From assembly GCA_964016985.1 (NCBI GenBank), contig OZ024835.1:66238828-66302827 (forward strand): a stretch of 64,000 bases of DNA. The letters are read 5' to 3'. Below the pieces are notes generated by a model. That model worked only from the letters and a program-made list of their open reading frames with translations, was not told the DNA's origin and made no database searches. Below, one piece after another: positions 20,701-32,227 of the stretch (position 1 is the stretch's first letter; every line of letters starts with the position of its first letter). The translations under genes and the position numbers were made by a program. The DNA is from Anodontia alba (taxonomy: Eukaryota; Mollusca; Bivalvia; Lucinida; Lucinidae).

Positions 20701-22422
20701 TGCTTCTGAACGTCAGTTAATAATATTCTTTGTTTACTGACAATATTGTGATGTAGCACGCGTACTGCAATGCCGTAAAGTGCAAGTGCTGCTTTTTGGG
20801 CTCACAGATATTTAAATGCCTAATGCTTTTCATCATCTAGTGCAAGCTAAAATCTGAAGTATCAATACAGAAATACAATTCTATGGAAACGACGCATGAG
20901 ATGTTTACTTGTTTAGAACCTCACGCTTTAATTCACTACTGCACTATAGTACAGGAAGAAACGTGACGTAATCGTCAGCTTATGGCGTTATGTTAATGAC
21001 GTCGCGTGTTGTTTTATGCCGTTTGTAATCAGCAACTGGTAACATTAAGACATATAACTTACTAAACAATAAATGCTTCGCAAGATTACAAATTCCTTAT
21101 TTGGATTCTTGTCAGGGAGAATAGGCTTATATTCCCTGCCGGAGAAGTGTATTTACCATCGCTTTACGGCTCGGTGAAAAACATCTCAGGTAAAAGAGAT
21201 ACCCAGCTAGCATTCTACGTAAATCTACATCGGGCCGTCATCGGCCCGTCAGCTGCCCTGACGGGCCGATGACGGCCCGATATAGATTTACGTAGAATGC
21301 TGACTGGGTATAAACTATGTTCCTTATCAAGACTCCAAATAATACGTAACGTACGTTTCACGGCAATTAAAGATACTGGAAATATCAAAGTCGCTAACGT
21401 AAGATTTCATCTGTAAACACAAAGTGAGAAAATTCATTTCATGACGTGCGCCCAGCGAAGAAATATTTCAGGGGATTAGATATACGATGTACTTACAGGT
21501 GAGGCAATTCTATCAGTTACATCCCTTCTGGAAAAAATGTCTATTTTAAAAGAAAACAATTTGCTCCCATTTGGGAGCTAATCCTTTCCTCTCAGAGTAG
21601 ATCCCTTTTCAGAAAGGACCTGGATGCAGGAAAGCATACAGGAAATCCGAAAAACTGTTCCCTTGTCAAAATGATGGAAAATATGACAAGTGTATCGAAT
21701 GTCCTTAAATTTACACTGAATGTAGCCTACCTTAGTATTGCATATAATCTGATATATTTTCTTTCAAATACCGTTATATGGGCCACACCAAGCGAAAACT
21801 TGTCTTCAGGCATTTACGGACAGTGAAAGCTCAGATCAGCCGGTGCATCTGCGCAGTCTAATCGGGGTCTTCACTGTCCGCTAACAGAATAAATGGACAC
21901 TATAAAATGTATCAATAGAGAGCAAATGCCCGAATGAGTCTTAAAATTTACGCATGCGAAGGCACTTTCTGCTTGGCACATTTCATATAATGCTTACACG
22001 GACGTAAGTAGGTATCAACCTACGCATCAGCGTAGTCTACACCATGGTGCAGATTATATTTTCATTTCTTTTTGGATCATTTGGGCCCATTGTAGTGTCT
22101 TTGAAAATGCAGTTCTGCTCACGTATACGCTAGAGGGCGTAAGCAGTGTTGCAAACTCCATTACTGCTTATGAAGAGTCTCGATAAAACCGAGACCACCG
22201 TTTTCTATCTGTAATGTGTTCTTTGTTTCCAGAGGTAATTTTTTAGACTTTTATTTCGTTGTCCGCCTTAATGCATTTCTTGCACACCAGATAAGGAAAT
22301 CCTTAAATTAACCCTTGGATAGAAATTCTTATCTTACCCAGGGTATCCTACCCATGATAAGATAAAAGTCAAGAGTTCTTGTAATGGACGTCACGTACGC
22401 CATCGATAAGTTTGACGTCAGT
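20700..22422. other. noncoding; long palindrome and hairpin element
   Basis: 21200-21310 is a near-perfect inverted repeat with ~52-bp arms (three mismatches), a 7-base loop and GGGCCGTCATCGGCCCG in the stem. 21500-21715 is a diverged copy of the repeat noted at 9690. 21786-21985 is an element with internal hairpin ACAGTGAAAGCTCAGATCAG / CTAATCGGGGTCTTCACTGT, matching 59855-60080. No gene recognised. Confidence 0.7.
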
Positions 22423-22446
22423 TGTAAAATAGTGGGTTTCCTTATC

Positions 22447-23249
22447 TGAATTTTACTTAATATTATGTAGTAAAATTCTTTGAGGACAGGGCGGATGTAA
22501 AATAGTTGGTTTCCTTATCTGCTATTTTCCCACGATTACGCAATACCAGGTGTCAGGTGCGGAGCTTGGCATTTAAGATTAATGTGATCTGTTATCTTTG
22601 ATATTTGTTTAAGGACGTTGTTTATTTTGTTTAGTTATAGTTAGTATTTATTCAGGTGTAGGTTGTGCAATAATGATTGGCATAAGCTAATAATTATCTG
22701 AAAGTGACTGACGTAAACCTTTGGTCATTTTGGCATCTTGTTGACAGATGTTACTTTATATAGAATTATTGCACAAGCGATGTGAATAGATAAGTGTTAT
22801 CTTGACAAAGATTAATAGGTTTTGGCAAGCTTCCAAATATTTGGTGCCTGGGAAATTGCGTTGTTCATATGATGATGAGTCATTTCGGTCTGTTCTCATT
22901 GGTAGTTATTTTTAGTAACTCACGCATTAGGTGGCGCTGTAGTGTTATTTGAGGACTCTAATTGGTTGGAGATCATGTGATCAGAGGGCGCTGGCGTGAG
23001 TTGCTATCACGTGACTCTTTGTGTATATAAAGAGAGGATGTGTGTGAGAGAGACAGTTTGGGTTTTGATTTAGTTTTTGATTAGTTTAGAAGTTTAGAAG
23101 TTTTAGAACCGGGTTGTTAAAATTAAAATATGTAATTGAAATTATTTGTTGAATTTATTTAAAATTCTAAATTGGGACTTTGAAAGTCAAAGTAGAGAAC
23201 ACAACGCGTATTTGAGAAGAGAACACTGAACTAACTTCGCTACGTTATA
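22447..23249 (+). repeat. 5' LTR of Ty3/gypsy-type endogenous retrovirus
   Basis: It aligns end to end with 32228-33029; by eye I count 25-30 differences in about 800 bp (3-4%). It starts TGAATTTTACTTAATATTAT. A TATA box TATATAAA lies at 23024-23031, preceded by the E-box-like ATCACGTGACT at about 23006. The right border is taken where the two LTRs stop matching (CTAACTTCGCTACGTTATA). I could not find a convincing target-site duplication. Confidence 0.88.
23024..23031 (+). promoter_or_regulatory. TATA box in the 5' LTR
   Basis: TATATAAA followed by a purine-rich AGAGAGGATG stretch and conserved in the other LTR at 32804-32811. Its place about 220 bp before the LTR end fits a U3/R promoter. 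Promoter function is inferred. Confidence 0.6.
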
Positions 23250-23259
23250 AGACGTGTTT

Positions 23260-23277
23260 TGGTGCCTACAAGACCAG
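23260..23277 (+). promoter_or_regulatory. candidate primer-binding site
   Basis: TGGTGCCTACAAGACCAG begins with the TGG expected opposite a tRNA CCA end, and lies 10 bases after the LTR similarity ends. I could not name the tRNA. If the LTR really extends to about 23259, the site would abut it directly. Confidence 0.45.
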
Positions 23278-23405
23278 GATAAAGAACTTGTGTTGAAGTG
23301 GGCAACAGCGGCGACGTTGGTCAGAAACTCATCGATAAGGTAGGACTTGTTGCATTTTCTTTGAGTTATAACAATTGGCTAACCTTACAAACAAAACGAG
23401 TCATC

Positions 23406-24294
23406 ATGGATGTTGATAATGATGGTGCTGGTATTGGTCAAGTTTTTCAACATTTGGCGGTACAAATGGCAAATGTTTCGTCTGCATTAAATGCATAGGG
23501 TATTTCACAAATTGTTCAGGTTTTCGAAGGCAATCAAAGAACTTAAGGGATTGGATAAACAAATGGAGAAATATTGTAAGTTAACAAATTTACCTGAGCC
23601 AAGAAAGAAACTGGTTGCTTTTCAAGCAAGTAAAGGGGCAGTTAGTGATTACATTCAGAGGTATATGGATGCATTTCCACAAAATACGTGGAATGATATA
23701 AGGGGTTAATTGGCAAAAAGGTTTTCAGACGTAACTGATTCTCAGTATGCACTGAGTTTGTTGAGATCAGTAAGACAGAAAGTAGGGGAAAATATTCAGG
23801 TATATGTCCTTAGCAGAAGAAGCTTTTGCTGGACAAGGGAGTAATGCTGTGGAAAGGCAGTTAATTGATACGTTTGTAGATGGACTGGTAAATAATGATC
23901 AGTTAAAAATGAAAATATTACGTGATAACCCGACACTCTGCAAGGGACAATCTCTATTGCAACTAAAGAACAAAATTTAAGGGCTCGTGTAATTCTCTCT
24001 AGTTCTTTTCACCCACCTTATAAATCTGAAAGAAAGGAAGAACCTATGGAGGTAGATCATTATCGGCCGGTAAAATGTTTTAAATGTCAAAAAATGGGAC
24101 ATACAAAAAAGAAATGTAAAAATGTAAATTCAGTAGATGACAAAATAGGGGCATCTAATACTAAAAGATTTAAAGTAAGATGTTGGGGATGCGGTAAGGA
24201 AGGACATATATTAAAATTTTGTAGACAAAATGACAGACAGACTGAAAGACATATGTTAGGTCACGGACAAAGACGAACAGAGCAGGAAAACTAG
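23406..24294 (+). pseudogene. gag: gag, endogenous retrovirus (broken)
   Basis: The likely start is ATG at 23406 (MDVDNDGAGIG). A stop at about 23496, frameshifts near 23535 and 23800-23810, a stop at 23707, and a further frameshift and stop around 23940-23980 break it. The nucleocapsid end is readable at 24046-24294, with two CCHC zinc knuckles: CFKCQKMGHTKKKC and CWGCGKEGHILKFC, both C-x2-C-x4-H-x4-C. The role in the family is particle assembly and RNA packaging. This copy cannot make a full Gag. Confidence 0.8.
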
Positions 24295-24302
24295 ATAGCT
24301 CT

Positions 24303-27300
24303 TTGAATGTTGAAGCGGATGCAAAGAGTGAGAATAAAAACATGACAGAAGATATTCCAACTTATAACATTAATTTAGCGGGGAGTCCAAATTCTTGTAT
24401 TATTAAAATTGGTAAAAATAAATTTAGATTTCTTGTTGATACAGGTGCAGAAGTACATTTAATGCATTGTCGAGTTTATGACTCATTAAAAGTAAAACCT
24501 AAATTACAGCATAAGAAAATTAATTTAAGGTCGGTAAGTGGTGATGCTTTGAAAATTGACGGTTGCATAAATCTCACTTTTACTATTGGTGGTACCGAAA
24601 TGCAGCATTTATTTTATGTTGTGCGTGACATGAATCGTAATCTAATACTGGGTACAGACTGGTTACGTCAGCATGGAGTCAGAATTTATTATGATCTTGG
24701 ATGTCTCAGAATTGCGAACAAGACTTATGTGAATCTGGAGGAAGATATCCATATCTCTTCGGTAGCTAGAATAAAGTATACCACTTTGTTGAAACCTCAT
24801 TCGGCAACCATATGTTATGGAAAGATTAGGCAAAATCCGGATATTCCAGTAAAAACAGATTATCAGGTTTCTGCTGTATGTAAAGGCTTCGTTCATAGAA
24901 AACCAGGTTTACAGGTTGTAGACTCTGTTAGTAGATTAAGGGAAGACAGAAGTATTCCTATTTTGGTGACCAACAATACGAACAAATGTATAAAGATCTT
25001 TAGACATGGTGTTTTGGCGAAGGTTGAATCTTTGGTTAATCAAAATATGGCTGAGGTTAGTTCAGTAATGAAAGGTAAAACATTTGATTCAAATATTGAT
25101 TTGAAGGATCTACATGTATCCGAAGAATTTAGGGATAAGATTGAACCCCTTATTGTTAGAAATTCAGATTTGTTTGCGAGTAAGGATACTGAACTTGGTC
25201 ACATTGACACTGTGAAAATAAAAATTGACACTGGGAATGCTAAGCCAATAAAATTGAGGCCTTACAGGACGCCTCTCAATAACAGGCGTGTCATTGATGA
25301 AACTATAGACGAAATGTTAGAGTCGAATATCATTAGAAGATCTCGATCACCTTGGTGTTTTCCAGTAGTAATTCTTGATAAGAAGGACGGCTCTAAGCGA
25401 TTTTGTGTTGATTTTAGAAAACTGAATCAGGTTACTAAGAAAAATTCGTATCCTCTCCCAGTGATTAATGACTTATTGGCCTTATTAGGAAAGGCGAAGT
25501 ATTTTACTTCACTTGACTTGAAAATTGGCTATTGGCAAGTTTTGATGGATGAGGCGGACTTGTCATAGAGCTCTATTTGAGTTCAATATCATGCCTTTCG
25601 GTCTTTCGAATGCTCCGGCGGTGTTCCAGGAGTTGATGTCGGTGGTTTTGCAAGGTCTTGGTGAGTTTGCTATTGCTTACCTTGATGATATCTTGGTTTT
25701 TAGTCCGGCGTTGGAAGATCATTTGAAACATTTGGACGTGATCTTTGGTAGATTGCGGAAGCATGATTTGAGACTCAAGTTGAAGAAATGTAATTTCTTG
25801 GAGTTTTAGACAAATTACCTTGGTTTTGTTATTGGTCGTGAAGGTATTAAGCCGGATCCAAGAAAAGTAGAAGTTATAAGATCTCTACCTGTTCCCACTT
25901 GTTTTAGAAAGGTTAGATCATTCATTGGTATGAGTTCATATTATCGTAGATTCATTCCAAACTTTTCAGACATTGCAGAACCTATCATAGTTTGGACAAA
26001 GGAACATGTACATTATAAATGGTCAGAAAAGCATGATAAGGCTTTCCAATATTTAAAAGATAGTCTTTCGGTTGTTCCATTATTGGCTTATCTTGATACT
26101 AATAAGCCATATATGCTCTATACTGATGCTGGTGGAACATGAATTGGCGCCTGCCTTACACAGTCTAGTGAGGAGGTAGATGATGCTCTATCAAATGTTA
26201 ATAATGAAAAGCCCATCTTTTATCTGTCTCATAAATTGAGTAAGACGCAATGTAAATGGTCAACAGTTGAAAAGAAAGCTTACGCTATCCATTTCGCCTT
26301 ACAGAAACTAGATCACTATTTACATGGAGCACAATTTGTGATCAAGACAGATCATAAACCATTAAAGTATCTGCTCGAGTCACCTATGCAGAACAAAAAG
26401 ATACAATTATGGGTTCTGAGTATGGCTGGTTACAGTTGTACCATTGAGTACATAGCTGGTACAACAAATACTTGTGCTGATCTGCTATCAAGGAAACCAG
26501 ATGATGCAGATAAAGGCCAAGAGGATTTGACAGATGAGGTAGATCTGGACGTTAATGATAACACCTTTGAAGTTAACGTCATAGATTCTAATCAATTTGA
26601 ATCAAAAGAGTTCGCAAGTTGCGAGATTCCTTTTGAGGATTCCCTGGTGAAGCCAGACGAATGTCTACCAGGACTCAATATGGTTAATGAACAGAATAAG
26701 GATGATGAGATTGCTGAGTTTAAGACAATTCTTGTTCATGGTGAACCTATTATAGAAGTTCAGCGAAGGTATCTTGTGATTGATGAGGTACTTTATTATT
26801 TAACGGATCCTGATGGTGACACTGTTTTGCGGTTATATGTTCCTAAACACTTAAGGGCAGTTGTTATAAAGCAGTATCATGATGATAATGGTCATATGGG
26901 TGTGCAAAAGACTTTTGACTGCATTCGACAGAAATACTTTTGGCCAAATTTATTCAAAGAAATATATCAGTATGTTTCTAGTTGTACTACCTGTCAGACA
27001 AGATCTTTGCAGAAAATAAGGCAGCCTTTACAGGAAACGGATATTCCACCTTATCCTATGGCAAAGTTATGTCTTGATTTGTCGGGACCATATCCAACAA
27101 CGTTGTCTAACAATAAGTATATTATTGCTTTTGTCGACTGGTTAAGTGGTTGGCCTGAGGCTTTCGCAGTCCCTGATAAGACAGCTGATACTGTTGCACA
27201 CTTGTTGATTGAAGAAATTTTCCCTAGATTTGGTTGTCCATTACAGATTGTGACGGATAATGGGTCGGAAAATGTAAACAAAGTTGTTCGTGAAACTTTG

Positions 27301-28404
27301 GAATCGTTAAACATTCATCACGTTCTCACTAGTGTATATCATCCTCAAAGCAACGCCAAAGTGGAACGCTTTCATAGAACACTTGGTGATGTTTTAGCAA
27401 AAGCATTATCTGAAAATCAACAAACTTGGGATTTGTATCTGAATCAAGCTTTGGCTGCAATAAGGTTTAATATTAGTGTATCTTCAAAATTTTCACTTTT
27501 CTTCTTGTTATACAACAGAGATTTTGTTTTGCCCATTGACAATTTGTTGAAACCTCGTAGAAAATATCAGGGTGAAGAATTGCACCAGATAGCCCTTCAG
27601 GAACAGTATAAATCGTTCACTCTAGTCAGACGGTACTTGAAGCAAGCGAAGAAAAGACAAACTAAATATGCTGATAAGGGAACAAAGCAAGTTGACTTTC
27701 AAATAAATGACCCTGTATATTACAAGAACAATCAGAGGAAGGGAAAGCTTGTTTGTAAGTGGAAACCCATCTACAGAATAATTGAGAGAAAAAGTCCTGC
27801 AACTTATGTGATCAAGAATCAGCTTGATGGATCAACATGTAAGGTCCATGCAGAAATGCTAAAAGCTGCTAATCTTGATGAATGGGATATACCAACAACC
27901 CATGATGGAAGACCAATGCGAAAGACAGCATATGCTATTCCACCGGAGCAATCTTCAGATGAACACGATGGTGATTCTGAACAAGAGGGTTCATATGAGA
28001 AGCTTGCCAAGAAGTATCAGAAAGAAAGAGAAGATTCAGACGATGAGGACAACATTCCTTTAATGGAATTGTCTAAACGACTGAAAGCTAATAAAGCCAT
28101 GGAACAGCAACAAAATAAGGATTCTAGAGCGGAGGAATCTGAGGGTGTTATAGAAGAAACTATGATTTTCGAACCTGCAACAGATTCTGATTCGCTGACT
28201 GAGACGTATTTTGATGAAGATGCTGATGTTGCTATCTCTGTGAATGAAATAAAAATACTAGACACCTCTGATAAAGCATCTGCAGAATTGTCGAACAAAT
28301 CAAAGAAAAAGAAAAAGAAATTGACAAACACCAATAGTTCGAACAAAAAAATTTTAACAATTGTTTCAAGCAATTGCCAAAATATCTTAATGTTTAAGTG
28401 TTAA
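24303..28404 (+). pseudogene. pol: pol polyprotein, Ty3/gypsy (protease, RT, RNase H, integrase), broken
   Basis: Domains in order: aspartic protease with FLVDTGAEVHLMH near residue 46 of the 24303 frame and LILGTDWL near residue 114; RT fingers (KRFCVDFRKLNQ) to about 25568; RT catalytic YLDDILVF at about 25678; RNase H from about 26080, with KTDHKPLKYLL; integrase zinc finger HDDNGHMGV to SCTTC at about 26878-26996; integrase core with LCLDLSGPYP, IVTDNGSEN and the Glu in KVERFHRTL; an acidic C-terminal tail ending in a Lys run. Breaks: a frameshift at about 25560 within RT, an in-frame TAG at 25807 and an in-frame TGA at 26140. The 722-codon frame from 26236 (RNase H end plus integrase) is uninterrupted. 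Pol overlaps neither gag nor env and follows gag by 8 bases. Confidence 0.9.
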
Positions 28405-28517
28405 GGCTTCAAAATATAAACAATTCGCAAAGGTGGTTGGTTATTTAAGTAGTATTCTTGCAGATTGCTTAAATAGGTGATATTTCCTATGATATTATAT
28501 TTACATATTTTACTTTG

Positions 28518-28530
28518 TGTGTGTTTTCAG
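28518..28530 (+). promoter_or_regulatory. candidate 3' splice site before env
   Basis: A pyrimidine/G-rich stretch ending TTTTCAG lies between the pol stop (28404) and the first env ATG (28541). A matching donor candidate ATAAGGTAGGA is at 23336-23346, just upstream of gag. Together they would give a spliced env message as in retroviruses. Inference only. Confidence 0.4.
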
Positions 28531-28540
28531 GTTGTAACAG

Positions 28541-30761
28541 ATGCAAAATTACAAAATGGGTTACACATTCTTGATCGTGTGTGTATTAATTAGCTATACC
28601 TCAGGTTTAGTTGTACATGAAAATGTAGTTTTTCATAAGACCAATGAAGTATCTTCGAAATATGCTCGTTGATTAATGACTTTTATACATGATTTGCGAC
28701 CTTACGAGGTCTTTATTGATAAAATAAGTAAGGACTTGGACATGACACATGAACTAATGAAAACGTTGACGGACTGGTATAGACGTAATAATTTTACAGG
28801 GTTTGTTTTCACATTTAAAAGTTTACATGATGAAATAGGTATGTTAAATGATACTTATCAGACGGTTAAAGATAATTTTATTGATTATCAATCTCTGAAA
28901 TCTGATCAAAGAAGATCAAAACGTTCATTGTTACCAATCATTGGTCGGGCAATGAGTCTGTTATTTGGGACAGTTTCTGATGTAGACTTAGAGAATATCA
29001 GAAGATCAGTTAAGGATCTTGCTTTAAATCAAGAAAGTATAATACATAACCTTGAACAAAGTATGACGATTCTGAATTTATCAAGAATTGAAATAGCTGA
29101 GAATCGCCGCGCTACCATGGATTTAGTGCAATGTGTACAAGCGTTAGTTTTTATACACGTTTTTCTAGACTTGAGCAATTCGTAAACACTTATTTTCAGT
29201 TTAAACTTATTTAACTAATTTACTCTGGCATACAGTAGAATTATCCATGAATACTCGTCTTTGTTTATTATAGTGATTAATTTGATTTTTATGTTTTCGC
29301 TTTGATACATTGACTGAGTTGGGAGCCTTTATGCGAACCGAATTTTTATGTGTTTCTGTATTAAGAGTAGCATGGGTGAAGTTAGGTAGCTGTAAAAGTG
29401 CTTTAAACCCTCCGGTGGTCTGCGGTTTGTGATTGTGGCACTCCCTGGACTTTTCTCTTGCCTTTTTTTTATTTTAGAAGAAATAGGACAGTCTAAAAAT
29501 GCTATTGTTTCCTTAGAAAATCTTAGAACAGAATTAAAATGTTATCTTTAAATCACCAAGTACAATCTCACCAAAGAATTTGAGAGAATTACGTTTAGAT
29601 ATTAGAAATAAGTTACCTGCATCTATGAAACTTCCTGCTGATCCAGTGAGTAATATTTGGTATTTCTATAACACTATAACTTGTAATGCATATCTTGATG
29701 GCATTAACTTTTAATCGTTCTTTCTATACCTTTGTTAGAAGATAAAGAAAGTTATGAGATTTATAAGATACACAACTTACCATTATCTAAGCATGGTACG
29801 TCGACTTTGGAAGATAAAAAATTAGATCTAATAGCTAAATACGATTTGTCTGTAACGGCAACGATGATTAACAAAGAGCGAACCAAATATGCATTATTGT
29901 CCTCAAATGACTTTGATGCGTGCAATAACCGTTTTGTTATCCAAACAGTCTAATTTATCAGGTTTATTTAAGTAAATCTTGCATTATTGCATTATTTTTG
30001 AAAAATGTAGAAAATGTAGGAAAATACTGTGAGAGTACAGTGTATTTTGATTCACAGTTACCTGTTGCAGAGTATATTCATTCAGGTGTATGGGTTGTAG
30101 CAACGTATGAAACTATGAAATTTACCATAGTGTGTCAAGACCAGTCTGAAATGCAGCGTGATATTACTGTCTATCCACCCCTGGGAATATTTAAATTAAA
30201 TATGATTTGTAGTGCAGCGAATGATTATTTACGTCTGCCGCCGTATTATGAAAGGGTCATATTTCAGATACATGGGGTTCTCTGTTGAAACTTAGGAATA
30301 TTACTCAGTTTTCTTTATGGGGAAACTTTAGTTCTGTATTTCCTAATGTAACTTCAGTAGAAATTACGGATGATCTTAAGAATTTAAAACAGGTTTCTAT
30401 GTCGTCTTTTATAGATTACGTTCATAATTATAGAAAGGTTGATGTGCGAAGCAAGTCAATGTCTGTTTGGACATATGTGATAATAATTTTCAGTACCTGT
30501 GCTGCATTAGCAGTGGTTATTGTCATGTACAAGAGATATTTTCATAAGAAAATGACTTATAGTTTTAATAAGAGGTTAGCTAATTTTTGTAGCGATAAGA
30601 ATGGTGTGGCTGGGTCCTCGACCATTGAAGAGAAGAGGTCGGTGTCGTCTGAACCGAACGGGATTGTTAGTCACAAATCTGGGAGGCAGATGTCTTCCAC
30701 ACCAGACCAGAAGGAAGCAAGGGTATTGATTGCTTCATTGATGAGGGATACAAAGAAATGA
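28541..30761 (+). pseudogene. env: env, F-type fusion glycoprotein of endogenous retrovirus (broken)
   Basis: ATG at 28541 opens a signal peptide (hydrophobic FLIVCVLISYTSG). An in-frame TGA at 28670 stops it. The frame resumes at 28676-29185 and contains the furin-type site RRSKR followed by a hydrophobic, Gly/Ala-containing segment at about 28910-28975, the layout of baculovirus F-like and gypsy-type Env. A frameshift near 29155 and a 250-bp Penelope-like insertion (29218-29470) interrupt it. Further stops lie between 29540 and 30285. The C-terminal part at 30285-30761 has a 20-25 residue membrane helix (VIIIFSTCAALAVVIVMY) and a ~70-residue tail. Assignment to the F superfamily rests on layout and the sequence around the cleavage site. 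Confidence 0.75.
29218..29470 (+). mobile_element. Penelope-like 3' tail inserted in env
   Basis: The PLE 3' region runs from TTTACTCTGGCATACAGTAG to CACTCCCTGGACTTTTCTCT, then TGCC and T8. A 3' block is missing: GTGGTCTGCGGTTTGTGATT joins the CTTTAAACCCTCC block directly to the terminal segment. Retroviral env sequence lies on both sides, so it post-dates the provirus. Confidence 0.9.
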
Positions 30762-31369
30762 GTGGTCCCTGTGGCGCCAGATGTTTAAAATAGGTAGTGA
30801 AAAGTAGTACGCGTAAAATATTAAGACCATGGCGTTGCCCTCAAGGCAACGCTGTGGTGAAGATATATTTGATTTTTGTAAATAATGACTTTATGTAGAA
30901 GTCCAGCGTTTAACCCTAAAGGTTGAGCGTTGGTGAAGATGTAAATATAGGCTTTTGTTGTAATATTGTTCGATTTGTTGTGGAAAATATAATACAGTAA
31001 GGTACATTTTCTACCCGAGTGCTTAGTAAATTTATAAATGTGGTACTAACTGTTAAATTTTCAGATATCATCATATTTAATGACAGACGTAAGTTCAAAC
31101 CCAAAAGTTGTTGACAGATGGATCACATGTGCCAGTTATTTTAAACAAATTATGGAGTGATGATAAGATGTCATAGTGAATCAACCCCGATAAACATTAT
31201 CAAAACATACCAAAATGTTACTTTAACATGCCAACACCTAGTAAATTGTAAGCTTGGCAGATATGAGTATTATATATACCTATGTTTTTACATCACAGGC
31301 ATAAGTTGAAATTGATTTCATACTGAGAAGTTCTCTGAAGTAATTTAAAATACAAAGTATTAAAAAAAA
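30762..31369. other. proviral spacer between env and the extra ORF
   Basis: AT-rich sequence with no long frame. A small hairpin GCGTTGCC-CTCA-GGCAACGC lies at about 30832-30851. Nothing else is recognisable. Confidence 0.6.
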
Positions 31370-31789
31370 ATGAATGCCATACGTATAGTGACCGGCAGAG
31401 AGTTAGTGGAGGAGTTTGGTGCTGAAGGACAGTTTTATATTTTGGACATTTACCAGTCTTTAGAACTAGTGTCAAACCTAGAAGAAAGAATGGATAGACT
31501 GTGTAATAATATTCAACATAATGTTGAACAGTCTGGAGAAGATATTAGGTATCAGCCTATGAGTAATGAAGAACAAGCAGACAATGATGATGTATCTACC
31601 GATTTGGGGATGAAACTTCCATTGAAAAATCCAGAAGATAATAACAACACCAACAGCGATGATTTATCTTTGGATGGGCCAGTACAAAATACGATTCGAG
31701 AGGATGAGATTCCGACATGTGAAATGGGTGACGATGAAGTCTTTTATAAGGGTACTGGGACGAAAGAAGATCCAATGGAGATCAAATGA
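31370..31789 (+). CDS. accessory ORF of the endogenous retrovirus, 139 aa, unknown function
   Basis: An uninterrupted frame between env and the 3' LTR, in the position where complex retroviruses carry accessory genes. The N-terminal ~45 residues look structured, with alternating hydrophobics (TGRELVEEFGAEGQFYILDI). The remainder is highly acidic and Asn/Asp-rich, ending GTKEDPMEIK. No signal peptide, membrane segment or Cys pattern. It starts at an ATG after an A9 run. I recognise no family. It is the only proviral ORF here without a stop or frameshift, although it is short enough for that to be chance. Confidence 0.5.
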   Translation: MNAIRIVTGRELVEEFGAEGQFYILDIYQSLELVSNLEERMDRLCNNIQHNVEQSGEDIRYQPMSNEEQADNDDVSTDLGMKLPLKNPEDNNNTNSDDLSLDGPVQNTIREDEIPTCEMGDDEVFYKGTGTKEDPMEIK

Positions 31790-32227
31790 CGTGATTAACA
31801 TTTATAGACAGTGACATTTACCGACGAAGAATTCGGCGGGGATATAATGGTCTTACTGTGCTGTATATACATGTGACTGAACTGTTTGTTGTTTTAGATT
31901 TATATTTTGGATAATTGTATGTATTTCATGTTTTTTTTTCATGTTGAGTATGTCATCTTCATTTTGTCATTAAAATGTGAGTATAAGGGAATCAGTGGAC
32001 GTATAGATTTTGGTGTATTTTGGATAACGAAATAGTCTCGTTTATATATAATGAATTTAAATGGCTGATTTCCTTATATGTGTTGTCTCACACACTTGCA
32101 TTTCCTTATGGATATTATGGATGTGTATGGGTGTGCGTAGTTAAGGTAATGTTTTAAATGGTTCATTTGTTGAAAATGTAAATTGACAATTATGAATAGG
32201 GAGAGAGAGTGAGAAAGAAATGTTTTG
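31790..32227. other. proviral 3' untranslated region with polypurine tract
   Basis: AT-rich and noncoding. At 32199-32220 the purine run GGGAGAGAGAGTGAGAAAGA followed by AA is the likely polypurine tract. It is separated from the LTR similarity border by TGTTTTG, so the 3' LTR may really begin at 32221. Confidence 0.65.

Noticed and set aside
28676..29185. A separate host gene encoding a 169-residue coiled-coil protein
   Set aside because: The frame is in phase with the upstream env signal peptide across a single stop and carries the furin-type site and adjacent hydrophobic segment, so it is env.
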